A stretch of DNA of 64,000 bases from G965267605 sp965267605 (GCA_965267605.1 OZ254088.1:1054001-1118000), one strand, 5' to 3'. Shown: positions 16,715 to 26,606, counted from the first letter of the stretch. Notes: a model not told the origin generated them from the sequence alone. Translations and numbers: made by a program.

Positions 16715-16861
16715 CTAACCACACCCATCTAACCAGCTTACCCCGAAATAGAAAACCAAGAGCCAAACGATCCCTTTGGCGAGGAAGAACATGAAGCCCC
16801 AAAAGCCAAGGCGCTTCAACCATTTTATGATCTTTTCCTTTCTGGTTAACTTGTCTGGCAT
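16715..16861 (-). CDS. Small single-helix membrane protein (48 residues)
   Basis: A short minus-strand gene of 48 residues: a basic N-terminus (PDKLTRKEKIIKWLKRLG) followed by one membrane helix (FWGFMFFLAKGIVWLLVFYFG) and a polar end (SWLDGCG). The composition, with a Lys-rich amphipathic start, a Lys-Gly pair inside the helix and the aromatic-rich core, resembles a family of tiny uncharacterised membrane proteins in Flavobacteriia that I recall only loosely. Two adjacent in-frame ATG codons (16864 and 16861) can serve as start, and TACTTTTG just upstream matches the TAnnTTTG promoter box. It fills an otherwise empty gap between the glycosyltransferase gene (stop 16711) and the divergent hydrolase gene (start 16882), which favours a real gene. 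Confidence 0.6.
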   Translation of the reverse strand: MPDKLTRKEKIIKWLKRLGFWGFMFFLAKGIVWLLVFYFGVSWLDGCG

Positions 16862-16881
16862 CATCCAAAAGTAGGAACTAC

Positions 16882-17721
16882 ATGTCGGATAAACAGGAGT
16901 TTGTGCTTACGGGAAGTGAAAATCGCCCATTTCCGGTAGACGTTAGGTTTGCAAGAGAGACAGCAGCACCTTTGTTGGTTTTTGCCCACGGTTTCAAAGG
17001 ATACAAAGACTGGGGGCATTGGAACGCCATTGCGGATTGGTTCAATCAACGCGGGTGCCACTTTCTGAAGTTTAACTTTTCCCATAACGGTGGAACGGTA
17101 GAGAACCCTATCGATTTTCCTGATTTGGAGGCTTTTGGCAACAACAGGTATTCCTATGAAGTAGCAGACCTTAATCAGGTTCTCGATCACATCGGTGATC
17201 ACCTAAGTGAGCTAAGATGTAACGCAACGGTGGTACTTATTGGACATAGCAGAGGAGGAGGAATTGCCACGATCTGTGCAAAGCACACGATCGTTTCAGG
17301 ATTGGTAACCTGGGCATCCGTTTCCAGCTTTCTTGGCAGGCTTCCAGATAACTCGGCATTAGACCAATGGGAGAAGGATGGTGTGACTTACATCATTAAC
17401 GGTAGGACCAAGCAGAAAATGCCGATGAACTACAGTTTTGTGGAAGATCTGGTGAGTAATCAGGAATCTTTGAACATTCTTGATGCTGCTGGTTCATTGA
17501 AGAAACCAGCACTGGTTATTCATGGTTCTGCTGACGAGGCAGTGTCACCTATTGATGGTGAAGTACTTGCAGACGCACTGGAATGTGATTTTATTGAGAT
17601 CGAGGAGGCTGGACATACGTTTGGCGGTCGTCATCCGTGGGAAGAGACATCTCTTCCTGTGCATACCATCGAGCTATTGGAAGCTACCATGGGATTGGTC
17701 AGAACAGGAGTCCAAGATTGA
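16882..17721 (+). CDS. Alpha/beta hydrolase (dienelactone hydrolase-like)
   Basis: A 279-residue cytoplasmic hydrolase. The oxyanion region 'VFAHGFKGYKDWGHW' is followed by the nucleophile elbow GHSRGG with Ser123, the acidic residue in 'VIHGSADEAVS', and the catalytic His in 'EEAGHTFGG'. All three members of the triad are therefore present. There is no signal peptide. The family cleaves esters or similar bonds; the substrate is not predictable. The end overlaps the convergent gene at 17699 by 23 bases, and the start is about 20 bases from the divergent 48-residue membrane protein gene. Confidence 0.88.
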   Translation: MSDKQEFVLTGSENRPFPVDVRFARETAAPLLVFAHGFKGYKDWGHWNAIADWFNQRGCHFLKFNFSHNGGTVENPIDFPDLEAFGNNRYSYEVADLNQVLDHIGDHLSELRCNATVVLIGHSRGGGIATICAKHTIVSGLVTWASVSSFLGRLPDNSALDQWEKDGVTYIINGRTKQKMPMNYSFVEDLVSNQESLNILDAAGSLKKPALVIHGSADEAVSPIDGEVLADALECDFIEIEEAGHTFGGRHPWEETSLPVHTIELLEATMGLVRTGVQD

Positions 17722-18385
17722 AACCCAGATATGGTTTAATATTGGAGTTGTAGATAGCCCCGGCCTCATGAAACACGAAATTTCGGGGTGTTCCTCCCGG
17801 CCTCGTATTGTCTACCCAGGTGTTGTTCTTGTATCCTATTCCAGCAAACAGGTCCAATGTACCATTCTTGAAGAACAGACCAGCGTGACTTTGTCTGCCA
17901 ATAAGTAGGGCGGTATTGAATTGGGTTGCGCGATAATACAGGTCGTACTGTCTTAGTTGCCTGGTAGATACCGTTGCCTTTGAATACGAAATATGGGGTG
18001 CTACATACCATCCAAGCAGAGCTTTGTGCGTCTGTATGTCTGTTTTATTAAGCTTGAAATAGTACCTGTGTTGATATTGAATTCTTCCTCCGAAAACCGT
18101 GAATCGAATATTCCGACCTGTAAGCGAATCCTCCAGAAAGTACAGCATTGGCCCTTTTCCAATGTATGAAACCGAGATTTGTACGGATTGGCGTTGTGTG
18201 ATAGGTATTTCATTTGCCAGTCGCAATTCACCTGTGTACGGCACAGTTCCTACAATCAATGCAAGTGGATTTGCCTTGAAGACGTTCTTGAGTTCGGGAG
18301 TACTATTTCTGAGGGAGTCAGGAAGGTCCTGTGAATAGGAGAGAAGAGAGTAACCGGTCAGTATGATTAGCCCAAACCGTTTCAT
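17699..18385 (-). CDS. Exported protein, probable small outer-membrane beta-barrel
   Basis: A 228-residue protein with a signal peptide (about 1-18, ending SYSQ). The mature part has alternating beta strands ('ANPLALIVGTVPYTGELRLANE', 'SVQISVSYIG', 'YYFKLN', 'GWYVAPHISYS', 'TLDLFAGIGYKNN') and ends 'IKPYLGFNLGLLF' with a terminal Phe, like a Bam-inserted barrel or a DUF3575-type protein. The start overlaps the end of tsaD by 4 bases, so it is translated from the tsaD transcript even though no functional link with tRNA modification is apparent. Confidence 0.8.
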   Translation of the reverse strand: MKRFGLIILTGYSLLSYSQDLPDSLRNSTPELKNVFKANPLALIVGTVPYTGELRLANEIPITQRQSVQISVSYIGKGPMLYFLEDSLTGRNIRFTVFGGRIQYQHRYYFKLNKTDIQTHKALLGWYVAPHISYSKATVSTRQLRQYDLYYRATQFNTALLIGRQSHAGLFFKNGTLDLFAGIGYKNNTWVDNTRPGGTPRNFVFHEAGAIYNSNIKPYLGFNLGLLF

Positions 18386-19410
18386 TCCATGGGCATTCGT
18401 GCATGTGCGCGTTGATCGAGAGAGTCGAAGTCGCCTTTGAGATATTGATGGTATGCTGTGATGGCAATCATCGCTGCGTTGTCGGTTGCGTACTTCAGTG
18501 GGGGAGTGAATACAGGAATATTGTTCGCTGCACCAAAAGCTTCAGCTGCTCCGCGCAGCGCGCTGTTGGCGGATACGCCACCAGCCACAGCCAGGCCTTT
18601 CAGGCCAGTCTGTTTGATTGCCGCGGCAACCTTGTCCATCAGAATCTCAACGATTACTCGCTGATAGGAAGCGCACAGATCTTTTAAGTTCTCTTGTATG
18701 AAGTGCTCGTTCTTCTGTTTCTCCTTTTGCAGGAAGTAGAGAAAAGAGGTCTTCAATCCACTAAAGCTGAATTGCAGATCAGGAACAGACGGTTTTGCAA
18801 AATCAAATTTATGCGGGTCACCCTCCTTAGCTAGTTTATCGATCAATGGTCCACCAGGATAGTCAAGCCCCATTAGCTTAGCGCCTTTGTCAAACGCCTC
18901 CCCAGCCGCATCATCGATGGTTTCGCCAAGCAATTTGGTTTCTAGCGGAGCCTGCACTTCCAACAACTGCGTATGACCGCCTGATACTGTTAAGCACAAA
19001 TAAGGATACTGTGGTACATCTATTCTGTTACCGGGCTCCTGAATGAAGTGCGACATGATGTGTCCTTGCATATGGTGTACACCAATAAAGGGGACACCAA
19101 GAACCTGGCTAAACGACTTCGCGAAAGATGTTCCAACCAATAAGGAACCCAACAACCCCGGGCCGATGGTGCAGGCCACCGCAGTAAGTTCATCTCTGGA
19201 AATCCCCGCAACTTTTAAGGCTTGCTCAACAACAGGAACAATGTTCTTTTGGTGTGACCTGGACGCGAGTTCCGGGACAACACCTCCATAAGCTTTATGA
19301 ACATCCTGATTCGCTACAATGTTGGCCAATACCTCATCGTTTCTAATAATAGCAGCTGCCGTATCATCGCAAGATGATTCAATGGCTAGAATATATACTG
19401 TGCTGGGCAT
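18382..19410 (-). CDS. tsaD: tRNA N6-adenosine threonylcarbamoyltransferase
   Basis: A 342-residue cytoplasmic enzyme that transfers the threonylcarbamoyl group to A37 of tRNAs reading ANN codons, working with TsaB, TsaE and TsaC. The ASKHA fold is evident: 'LAIESSCDDTAAAII' at the start, 'GPGLLGSLLVG', the metal-binding HHMQGH at residues 112-117 with further His nearby, 'VSGGHTQL' (phosphate loop), 'GEAFDKGAKLMGLDYPGGP', 'AVAGGVSANSALR' and 'ATDNAAMIA' with the conserved Asp. Length and motifs are those of the family. It diverges from the tamB gene, an arrangement that I recall as common in Bacteroidota. Confidence 0.97.
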   Translation of the reverse strand: MPSTVYILAIESSCDDTAAAIIRNDEVLANIVANQDVHKAYGGVVPELASRSHQKNIVPVVEQALKVAGISRDELTAVACTIGPGLLGSLLVGTSFAKSFSQVLGVPFIGVHHMQGHIMSHFIQEPGNRIDVPQYPYLCLTVSGGHTQLLEVQAPLETKLLGETIDDAAGEAFDKGAKLMGLDYPGGPLIDKLAKEGDPHKFDFAKPSVPDLQFSFSGLKTSFLYFLQKEKQKNEHFIQENLKDLCASYQRVIVEILMDKVAAAIKQTGLKGLAVAGGVSANSALRGAAEAFGAANNIPVFTPPLKYATDNAAMIAITAYHQYLKGDFDSLDQRAHARMPME

Positions 19411-19484
19411 TTGGCTATCTTTAGCGATGTCGGCTTAAGGGCGAAATTATTAAGAAATGGCTTAAAATAGGGGGCTACACGATA

Positions 19485-22400
19485 TTGTCATTAACACTTC
19501 TGCTGTTAATAATGGTCGCCCTATTGCTTGTTCCTGGAGTTCAACGCTCCGTGGCCAGTAACTATCTGGAATCATTGGGAGATGAATTAGGGGCCACAAT
19601 CAGTATCGATAAGGTCTATTTCGGTACAGACAAAGAATTGACCATTGAAAATCTCTACGTTACCGATCAACGAGGGGATACACTTCTGTTCTGCGAACAC
19701 GTAGACGCTGGAGTATCATTCTTTGATCTGGTTTCACATTCAATTTGGCTCAACGATATTCATATCACAGGCGGGTTGTTTGATCTTAAGACCTACGAAG
19801 GAGATGAGCGAAACAACTTACAGTTCATTGTAGATCATTTCACAGACACCACAAAAAAACCTGAGCCATGGCAGTATTCCGTCAATGATGTGATTGTAAA
19901 AGACTTTGAGTTCAGACTTACGAATGAGAACAAGACCAGAAGGGATACGGGAATTGATTGGGCGCATTTGCGGCTGAGTGATATCAACCTGGAAGCAAGG
20001 AATATTTGCAACCAACTCGACACGATCGAAGGTGAGATCGTTGAGTTGCGCGCTAAAGATCATTCGGGCTTTCAACTGTCTGATCTGTCATCGGCAGTGG
20101 TGGTGTCTCCGAGATTCCTGAGAATGGATAGTCTGAAAATAGCAACACCAGATACGCGATTGAAGAGCGATCTTAATTTCAAGTATAATGAATATGCGGC
20201 CTTCAGGAACTTCATTGAAGATGTGAAAATGAAGGTCACGTTTAAGCGAACCAAACTTCAGATGTCGGACCTGGCATACTTCGCACCGCAATTGTGGGGT
20301 ATGAGGAAGGAGGTGGCAATTTCAGGCAAGGTAAGGGGTAGTGTAGATAAATTGAAAGCAAGAGGACTAAAGCTTGAGACAAGAGAGCATACAGTGTTCA
20401 GAGGTGATGTGGATCTTGACGGATTGCCTGATATCAATGAAACGTTCATTCATATGCGCGTGAACGAGTTCATTACATCAGCAAAAAGGCTTGAGAAGAT
20501 TCCAATCCCCCCATATGGACCTGAGGATCACCTCGTGTTGGATCCAATGGTGCATAAGTTCGGAGAGGTTGACATTGAGGGGACATTCACCGGATTCATT
20601 AATGATTTCGTTGCCTACGGCCGTGCTGAAACCCGATTGGGGACAGTAACTACGGACATGGAAATCAAGAAAGACGCGTATGGCATCTACAGCAATTATT
20701 CTGGTTATCTGGCCACCACGAGTTTTGACATTGGCCGCTTGTTAGATCAGAGTGAGAATGTGGGACGTGTCACCTCTAGGCTTTACGTTGACGGAGTTGG
20801 TCTGGACAAGAGTAATGTGAAGACTACAATAAGAGGTGATATCGCTTCGGCTGTGGTGAAGGGATACGAGTATAATGGAATAAAGGTAAACGGCCTTATT
20901 GATGGTAGTGTCTTTAAAGGCAAAGTGGATGTGAATGATGAGAACCTGGAATGCGCCATTTCTGGTGCCGTTGACTTCTCAGAAAAGAGAATTAAGTACA
21001 GGTTCCTCTCCAATATCTATAATGCGAAGCTGGCAAAGCTGAACATCATCGAGGGTAGTGGTCTCAAGACGCGTTTTTCAAGCACGGTTATCGTGGATCT
21101 TGAAGGCTCGAATGTGGATGACATTACAGGGAAGGTCCAGTTCGCGGAGTCTTTCTATAAGGATAAGATATCGCAGTTCGAGATTGAGAATATGACACTG
21201 ACCTCGAAAATCGATCAGGACAGTACACGTCACATTGAAGTGAAGTCAGACATGGCAGACATTGGTATTGATGGTCGTTTTACGTTTACGGAAATGGCCA
21301 AATCCTTTGATTATCTGCTATCCAAACACGTTCCTAGATATAGAGCCAAGGAATACAAGGAGATAGCCGAAGAAGATCTACGCTTTCATATTTCAGTGAA
21401 CAACAGTGCGTTGATCACCAAGCTGCTAACACCAGGTGTGGTCTGGAGTGCCAATACTTCGTTATCAGGTTCTTTTAACGCGCGAGACGCATACCTGTCC
21501 GTTTCAGGAAACATTCCAGATGTAGAGGTTGCTGGTACCCAATTCCACCACCTGCAATTGGAAGCGCGAACCATTGATGAGATCATGTATCTCAACTTGA
21601 ACGGAGAAAGGTGGAATTACAACGACAGCCTTTGGTTGGAGCATTTATCTGTACATAGCACGCTGGCGCACGACACGTTGGTAACAGACTTCCAGTTTGC
21701 AAATGACAATGGACCACACCGAAAAGGACTGATCAACAGCAAGGTCGCGTTTCTGGGTGATAATTCGATTTCAGGACAGCTTCACGACTCATATCTGGAG
21801 TTTGACGAGAAATGGGTCTTTGATAATGGCAATAATATCTACGTGGATACCAACAAGTTGGTCATGAAGCATGTGCATGTCAACGCGCCCGGCAGACATT
21901 TCAAGTTGGATGGCACCATGTCACACAACGTAGATGACACACTCACCATAGACATCATGAACTTTGACCTGAAGAACCTTACGTCATTCTTCGAGGGAAA
22001 ACTGAGGCCTGAGGGTAGACTGGATGGGTTGGTTCATATACGGGATCCTTATGATCATAAAATGTTTACCGGGCATGTTGAAATGGGGGATTTCGTGATT
22101 AACGGATCCAGACTTGGTAACGGTAATTTCATTGCAGGATGGCTGGAGGATAAGCAGGCGCTTTCTTCTGATGGGCAGTTTGAGTTGGATTCCGTAACCA
22201 TTCTAAATGTCGGAGGGAAGTACTTGCCGAGGGAGCGAGGTGACAGCATTAACTACGTGGTGGCACTCAATGGAACCCCCATTTCAGTGGTAAATCCATT
22301 CATTGAAGAATATGTATCAGAAACTTCCGGTAACCTTTCGGGTTATTTAACATTCAAAGGGGGTATTGACGAGCCTGTGATGTCTGGGCAGATCAACCTG

Positions 22401-23894
22401 AATGATATTGCAGGCCGGGTTAACTATCTGAATACCTACTACAAGGTCAAGCCAGCACAAGTAATTGTAGAGAAGGACATGTTCTATGTGAACAATGCTG
22501 AACTGGTAGATGAGAAAGCGAATGTGGCATCATGCAATGCAACGATATCACATGATAACTTCAAGGAGTTCAACATGAACATTGGCCTTTATACGGACAA
22601 TTTCATGTTCATGAATACGGATGAAACGCACAACCCTACGTATTACGGAACGGCCTATCTGAAGGGTTTTGTAGATGTCAGTGGCTACGCAGATCACCTG
22701 GATTTCATGGCAGAGGTCAAAACCAACAAGGGCAGTGTCCTAAGTATCCCATTGGATAACAGTGAAGAGATTGAAGAGAACAGCCTGGTCAAGTTCATCA
22801 ACAAGGCAGATACCATAAATGTGAAAGAGGAACTGGATCTGTCCAATATCGATATGAACTTTGTATTTGACATCACCAAGGATGCAGAGGTAAGGCTGAT
22901 TTTCGATGAGCAGGTGGGTGATGTAATCTCGGTAAAAGGCCATGCGGATAAGTTTAAAATGGCGGTTAGCACAGCGGGTAAATTCGAAATGAGGGGTAAG
23001 TACATCATTGAGGAGGGAGATTATCTGTTTACGCTTAGCAATGTGATCAACAAGAAGTTTGACGTGGGTAAGGGCGGTACAATCCAATGGAGCGGAGATC
23101 CTTATGAGGCGAGGATCGACCTCAGCGCGATCTACAAACTTCGAGCTGCGCCTTACGATATCATGACAGGGCTGGATTCCATGGCCAGAGAGCCTTACAA
23201 GAAACGACAACCTGTTTGGTGCTACCTGAAAATGAAGAACAAGCTGATGAACCCCGACATCAGCTTTGATATCAAGATGCCTTCTGCTGATCAAACGGTT
23301 AAGGATAGATTGAATGGTATTGTATACGTTTCAGAATCTGAACCCAACGTACAGGAAATGAACAAGCAGGTTTTTGCCCTGTTGATCCTGAACAGGTTCA
23401 TTGCTCCGCAACAGGGTGCAGACGATGCCCAGCGGGCAGGTTTCGGTTCTACCACATCCTCTGAGTTACTTTCTAATCAGCTGTCTAACTGGTTGTCTCA
23501 GATCAGTGACGACTTTGATATAGGGTTCAATTATCGACCAGGTGATGAGATATCGAACGATGAAGTAGAGGTTGCACTATCCACGCAGATCCTTAACGAT
23601 AGGGTCATACTTGATGGTAATGTGGGCTATTCCGAAGACCGCCTTACCCACAACGGTAGTGTAGTGGGGGAATTCTCAGTGGAGTATAAGATCACTGAGG
23701 ATGGCCGATTCAGAGCACGAGCCTTTAACGAAGCCAATACCAATGCATACCTCGATAATCAGGGATTATATACGCAGGGTGCAGGTATTTACTACCAGGA
23801 GGAGTTCGATACATGGGGTGAGCTTTGGCGCAAATTCTTTGGGACATTCAGGCGCAAGAAGAAAGCGGATAAACCTAGAAAGCAGAAGCAATAA
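19485..23894 (+). CDS. tamB: TamB-like translocation and assembly protein
   Basis: A protein of at least 1469 residues that bridges inner and outer membranes and is thought to move phospholipid or help insert outer-membrane proteins. One N-terminal membrane helix (LTLLLLIMVALLLVPGVQ) is followed by AsmA/TamB-like beta repeats along the whole length, and the conserved C-terminal DUF490 region appears in 'RGKYIIEEGDYLFTLSNVINKKF', 'ALLILNRFI' and the closing 'YSEDRLTHNG' to 'VEYKITEDGRFRARAFNE'. The start is uncertain. TTG at 19485 falls inside the helix, while the same frame is open back to 19425 and encodes a basic segment (GEIIKKWLKIGGYTI) expected before such a helix, but without ATG, GTG or TTG. 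See the finding on this point. Confidence 0.9.
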   Translation: MSLTLLLLIMVALLLVPGVQRSVASNYLESLGDELGATISIDKVYFGTDKELTIENLYVTDQRGDTLLFCEHVDAGVSFFDLVSHSIWLNDIHITGGLFDLKTYEGDERNNLQFIVDHFTDTTKKPEPWQYSVNDVIVKDFEFRLTNENKTRRDTGIDWAHLRLSDINLEARNICNQLDTIEGEIVELRAKDHSGFQLSDLSSAVVVSPRFLRMDSLKIATPDTRLKSDLNFKYNEYAAFRNFIEDVKMKVTFKRTKLQMSDLAYFAPQLWGMRKEVAISGKVRGSVDKLKARGLKLETREHTVFRGDVDLDGLPDINETFIHMRVNEFITSAKRLEKIPIPPYGPEDHLVLDPMVHKFGEVDIEGTFTGFINDFVAYGRAETRLGTVTTDMEIKKDAYGIYSNYSGYLATTSFDIGRLLDQSENVGRVTSRLYVDGVGLDKSNVKTTIRGDIASAVVKGYEYNGIKVNGLIDGSVFKGKVDVNDENLECAISGAVDFSEKRIKYRFLSNIYNAKLAKLNIIEGSGLKTRFSSTVIVDLEGSNVDDITGKVQFAESFYKDKISQFEIENMTLTSKIDQDSTRHIEVKSDMADIGIDGRFTFTEMAKSFDYLLSKHVPRYRAKEYKEIAEEDLRFHISVNNSALITKLLTPGVVWSANTSLSGSFNARDAYLSVSGNIPDVEVAGTQFHHLQLEARTIDEIMYLNLNGERWNYNDSLWLEHLSVHSTLAHDTLVTDFQFANDNGPHRKGLINSKVAFLGDNSISGQLHDSYLEFDEKWVFDNGNNIYVDTNKLVMKHVHVNAPGRHFKLDGTMSHNVDDTLTIDIMNFDLKNLTSFFEGKLRPEGRLDGLVHIRDPYDHKMFTGHVEMGDFVINGSRLGNGNFIAGWLEDKQALSSDGQFELDSVTILNVGGKYLPRERGDSINYVVALNGTPISVVNPFIEEYVSETSGNLSGYLTFKGGIDEPVMSGQINLNDIAGRVNYLNTYYKVKPAQVIVEKDMFYVNNAELVDEKANVASCNATISHDNFKEFNMNIGLYTDNFMFMNTDETHNPTYYGTAYLKGFVDVSGYADHLDFMAEVKTNKGSVLSIPLDNSEEIEENSLVKFINKADTINVKEELDLSNIDMNFVFDITKDAEVRLIFDEQVGDVISVKGHADKFKMAVSTAGKFEMRGKYIIEEGDYLFTLSNVINKKFDVGKGGTIQWSGDPYEARIDLSAIYKLRAAPYDIMTGLDSMAREPYKKRQPVWCYLKMKNKLMNPDISFDIKMPSADQTVKDRLNGIVYVSESEPNVQEMNKQVFALLILNRFIAPQQGADDAQRAGFGSTTSSELLSNQLSNWLSQISDDFDIGFNYRPGDEISNDEVEVALSTQILNDRVILDGNVGYSEDRLTHNGSVVGEFSVEYKITEDGRFRARAFNEANTNAYLDNQGLYTQGAGIYYQEEFDTWGELWRKFFGTFRRKKKADKPRKQKQ

Positions 23895-23918
23895 ATACTA
23901 TTTTAGTGCCTCTGCGGC

Positions 23919-26606
23919 ATGGCGGATTCACAACAAGACTCAAAGAAGATTAGTGGTTACGAAGCAATCGTAGTATTGCTTGGTTCTTCAATGTCAGAAG
24001 ACGAGTTGAAATCTCTGGCTGAGAAATTCACCAATTGTCTATTTGTAAGTCAGAACTCAGTTAATCTTTCGAATGTGGCCTCGGATTTACCGATGGAGGT
24101 TGATGATCAAACCCCTGTTGTGGTATCTGAAGCAAGTAAGGTTAATGTAGAGGGCTTGTTGAAAAAGACCCCAGATAGGGGAATAGCCATTGGTAGGGTT
24201 GTTCCGAAAGGATTTAAGAACAAGGCTTCAGATCAATTGACTTACGCTTTAGGTGGTTTGGATAAATCAGAGGCTACCGCCAGGACCTTTGTGGGCAGAG
24301 GGCCAAAGATTACCGGTGCCGTATTGCAGTCGGATCAAACTGTATCAGGCGTTATCTATAACCTCAGAAAATTGGGTGTAGAAACGGTTGCAGCACTGGA
24401 AAGGAGTAACGCGCCTACGTTTTCTCCAATAGCGGGCCTTACCAAAGGGATATCCAGAAGAATCAATTGGTCCTTCAAATCAGCACTGAAGTACACTTCC
24501 TTCAGCGTGAAGAATAGGATTAGCGGATCACCACTAAGCAGACTGCTGTTCAATTTGCTCCTTATTCTGGCAGTGTTTGCCATGCCAATTCTTAGTCAGG
24601 ATTATGGGGCTTCTGCGGATGAGTTTCTTCATAACAATCAGGCCAAGTTGGTACACGAATATTTCGAGAATGGAGATCAACAAGCTTTAGATCAACCTAA
24701 GACCTTACTGCATTATTACGGGCAGTCGTTTGACTACGTTGCTTATTGGCTGAACGATAAGTTTGAATTTGAGGATCCATTCGAAGTGCGTCATATGTGG
24801 AACGCACTTTTCGGTTTTTTGGCGATTCTTTTTGCCGGTTTGCTAGCTGCTAGGTTGTTGGGGTATCGGACGGCTATCTTTACGGTTCTGTTTCTTTTGG
24901 TTTCCCCACGATTCTTCGCACACAGCATGAACAACCCAATGGACATCCCATTTGCTACGGGGTATATCATGGCCATCTATTATATGGTAAAGTACTTCAA
25001 AGGATACCCTGTTAGTAGGTGGAGCACCGGGCTCTTTATGGCATTTGGAATTGCAATAGCCATAGGTATCCGGGTTGGGGGAATCCTTTTGATTCCTTAT
25101 GTCTTCATGTTACTTGGATTGACTTACGTGAAGTTTGAAGGACTAAAGAACACCCTAACATTGAAACCCCTTAAAGGAAACCTGGGATTTGCCATTACTC
25201 CTTTGTTGATGGTTTTGTTCGGCTATTGGTTAAGCCTTCGTTTCTGGCCTTACGCACTTGAAGATCCGCTTAACAATCCGCTCAATGCACTGAAAGAGCT
25301 AACCAATATCAAGAACTCGCTATCTCAATTGTTTGAGGGAAAGAATATTAGCTCGGATCAATTGCCTAGCCATTATTTACCCAAGTATATCTCCATTACC
25401 ACACCGTTGGTTATTCTTAGCGGACTGGCGGTGGGAGTGTTGGGAATGTTGAATTGGTTAAGAAGGCTCGAAATATTTAAGCTCTTTATTGCTTTTAGTT
25501 TTCTATTCCCACTGCTGTACATCATATACAAGGGCTCGAATGTATACGGAGGATGGAGACATGTACTTTTCATTTATCCCTCACTAGTTATCGTGGCGAG
25601 TTATGGATGGAATTGGATCATGAATTTGAACAAGCATTACCTTCTGCCCGTGGTGGTTAGTGGGGTAGTGCTGGTTGGTGTGGCAATCCCCGGAAAATGG
25701 ATGATACAGAATCACCCGCATCAGTACGTTTACTTTAATACCCTTACCGGAGGGGTTAAAGGTGCCTATGGAGATTATGAAATGGATTACTACTTCCGCT
25801 GTATGCGTGAAGGAATTGAATGGCTGATAGAAACAGAAGGGCTGGCAAATAGGAAAGACACTGTGCGACTCACATCTAATCATGGAGGTGTTGCTAATAA
25901 TTATCTGCGCGACCACGATAATCTTATTCAGAAATACACAGCGTACTACAGCAAAAGCAAGAGGGATTGGGAATACGGTGTTTTCGTAAATACCTTCATA
26001 GGTAGTTATCAACTTGAACAGGGTTACTTTCCTCCACCAGGAACTATTTACACTGTTGAGGTAGAAGGAGTTCCTCTGGCGGCAGTGGTAAAAAGAACTT
26101 CCTATGCTGACAAGGCCGGATTTGACGCTATGGCAGCGGGAAGGTTCCAAGAGGCGTTGGAGAATTTTCAACAGTTTGTCAAGATCAACGGAGAAACCGA
26201 AGAGGTGAACTATGGTCTTGCTGAGGCGAGCTTGCGTTTGGGGAATGCGGATCAAGCGATCGCGTATGCCTCACGGGCCCTCCAACTACATCCGGAGTAT
26301 TTACAGGCCTTAAACATCTTGGGGCAGGCGCAGCTGAATAAAGGCGATTACAATGGGGCTATCAGTAGCTATTCGCAGATTTTAGTACTTAGACCATCCT
26401 ATGTGCAAGCCTATTACATGTTGGCCGTTTGTACTTACAACCTGGGGCAATTCGATAACGCAATCCAATATGCGAACCAGGCTATTCAGGTAAATCCCGG
26501 AATGGCGGAGGCCTACCAACTTATCGGGGCTTCATACCAACAGAAGGGAAATGTAGAGATGGCCAATCAATACATGCAACAAGCCCAACAGCTAAAAAGT
26601 AGATAG
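23919..26606 (+). CDS. GT-C membrane glycosyltransferase with cytoplasmic N-domain and C-terminal TPRs
   Basis: An 895-residue three-part protein. Residues 1-205 are soluble and unrecognised, with two related-looking blocks ('YEAIVVLLGSSMSEDEL' and 'GRGPKITGAVLQSDQ'). Residues 207-620 hold about ten membrane helices, with an acidic pair (ADE, near residue 233) in the first outer loop, as in dolichyl-phosphate-sugar-using GT39-type enzymes. Residues 730-895 are about five tetratricopeptide repeats ('GRFQEALENFQQFVKINGE', 'GNADQAIAYASRALQLHPE' and so on). It most likely transfers a sugar from a polyprenyl-phosphate carrier to an acceptor outside the membrane, with the TPRs holding a partner. 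It starts 24 bases after tamB and is followed after 1 base by another GT-C gene. Confidence 0.85.
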   Translation: MADSQQDSKKISGYEAIVVLLGSSMSEDELKSLAEKFTNCLFVSQNSVNLSNVASDLPMEVDDQTPVVVSEASKVNVEGLLKKTPDRGIAIGRVVPKGFKNKASDQLTYALGGLDKSEATARTFVGRGPKITGAVLQSDQTVSGVIYNLRKLGVETVAALERSNAPTFSPIAGLTKGISRRINWSFKSALKYTSFSVKNRISGSPLSRLLFNLLLILAVFAMPILSQDYGASADEFLHNNQAKLVHEYFENGDQQALDQPKTLLHYYGQSFDYVAYWLNDKFEFEDPFEVRHMWNALFGFLAILFAGLLAARLLGYRTAIFTVLFLLVSPRFFAHSMNNPMDIPFATGYIMAIYYMVKYFKGYPVSRWSTGLFMAFGIAIAIGIRVGGILLIPYVFMLLGLTYVKFEGLKNTLTLKPLKGNLGFAITPLLMVLFGYWLSLRFWPYALEDPLNNPLNALKELTNIKNSLSQLFEGKNISSDQLPSHYLPKYISITTPLVILSGLAVGVLGMLNWLRRLEIFKLFIAFSFLFPLLYIIYKGSNVYGGWRHVLFIYPSLVIVASYGWNWIMNLNKHYLLPVVVSGVVLVGVAIPGKWMIQNHPHQYVYFNTLTGGVKGAYGDYEMDYYFRCMREGIEWLIETEGLANRKDTVRLTSNHGGVANNYLRDHDNLIQKYTAYYSKSKRDWEYGVFVNTFIGSYQLEQGYFPPPGTIYTVEVEGVPLAAVVKRTSYADKAGFDAMAAGRFQEALENFQQFVKINGETEEVNYGLAEASLRLGNADQAIAYASRALQLHPEYLQALNILGQAQLNKGDYNGAISSYSQILVLRPSYVQAYYMLAVCTYNLGQFDNAIQYANQAIQVNPGMAEAYQLIGASYQQKGNVEMANQYMQQAQQLKSR

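Noticed and set aside
16677..16868. 63-codon minus-strand frame near the glycosyltransferase stop
   Set aside because: It overlaps the 48-residue membrane protein in another frame and reads as unstructured; the membrane protein frame is far more protein-like.
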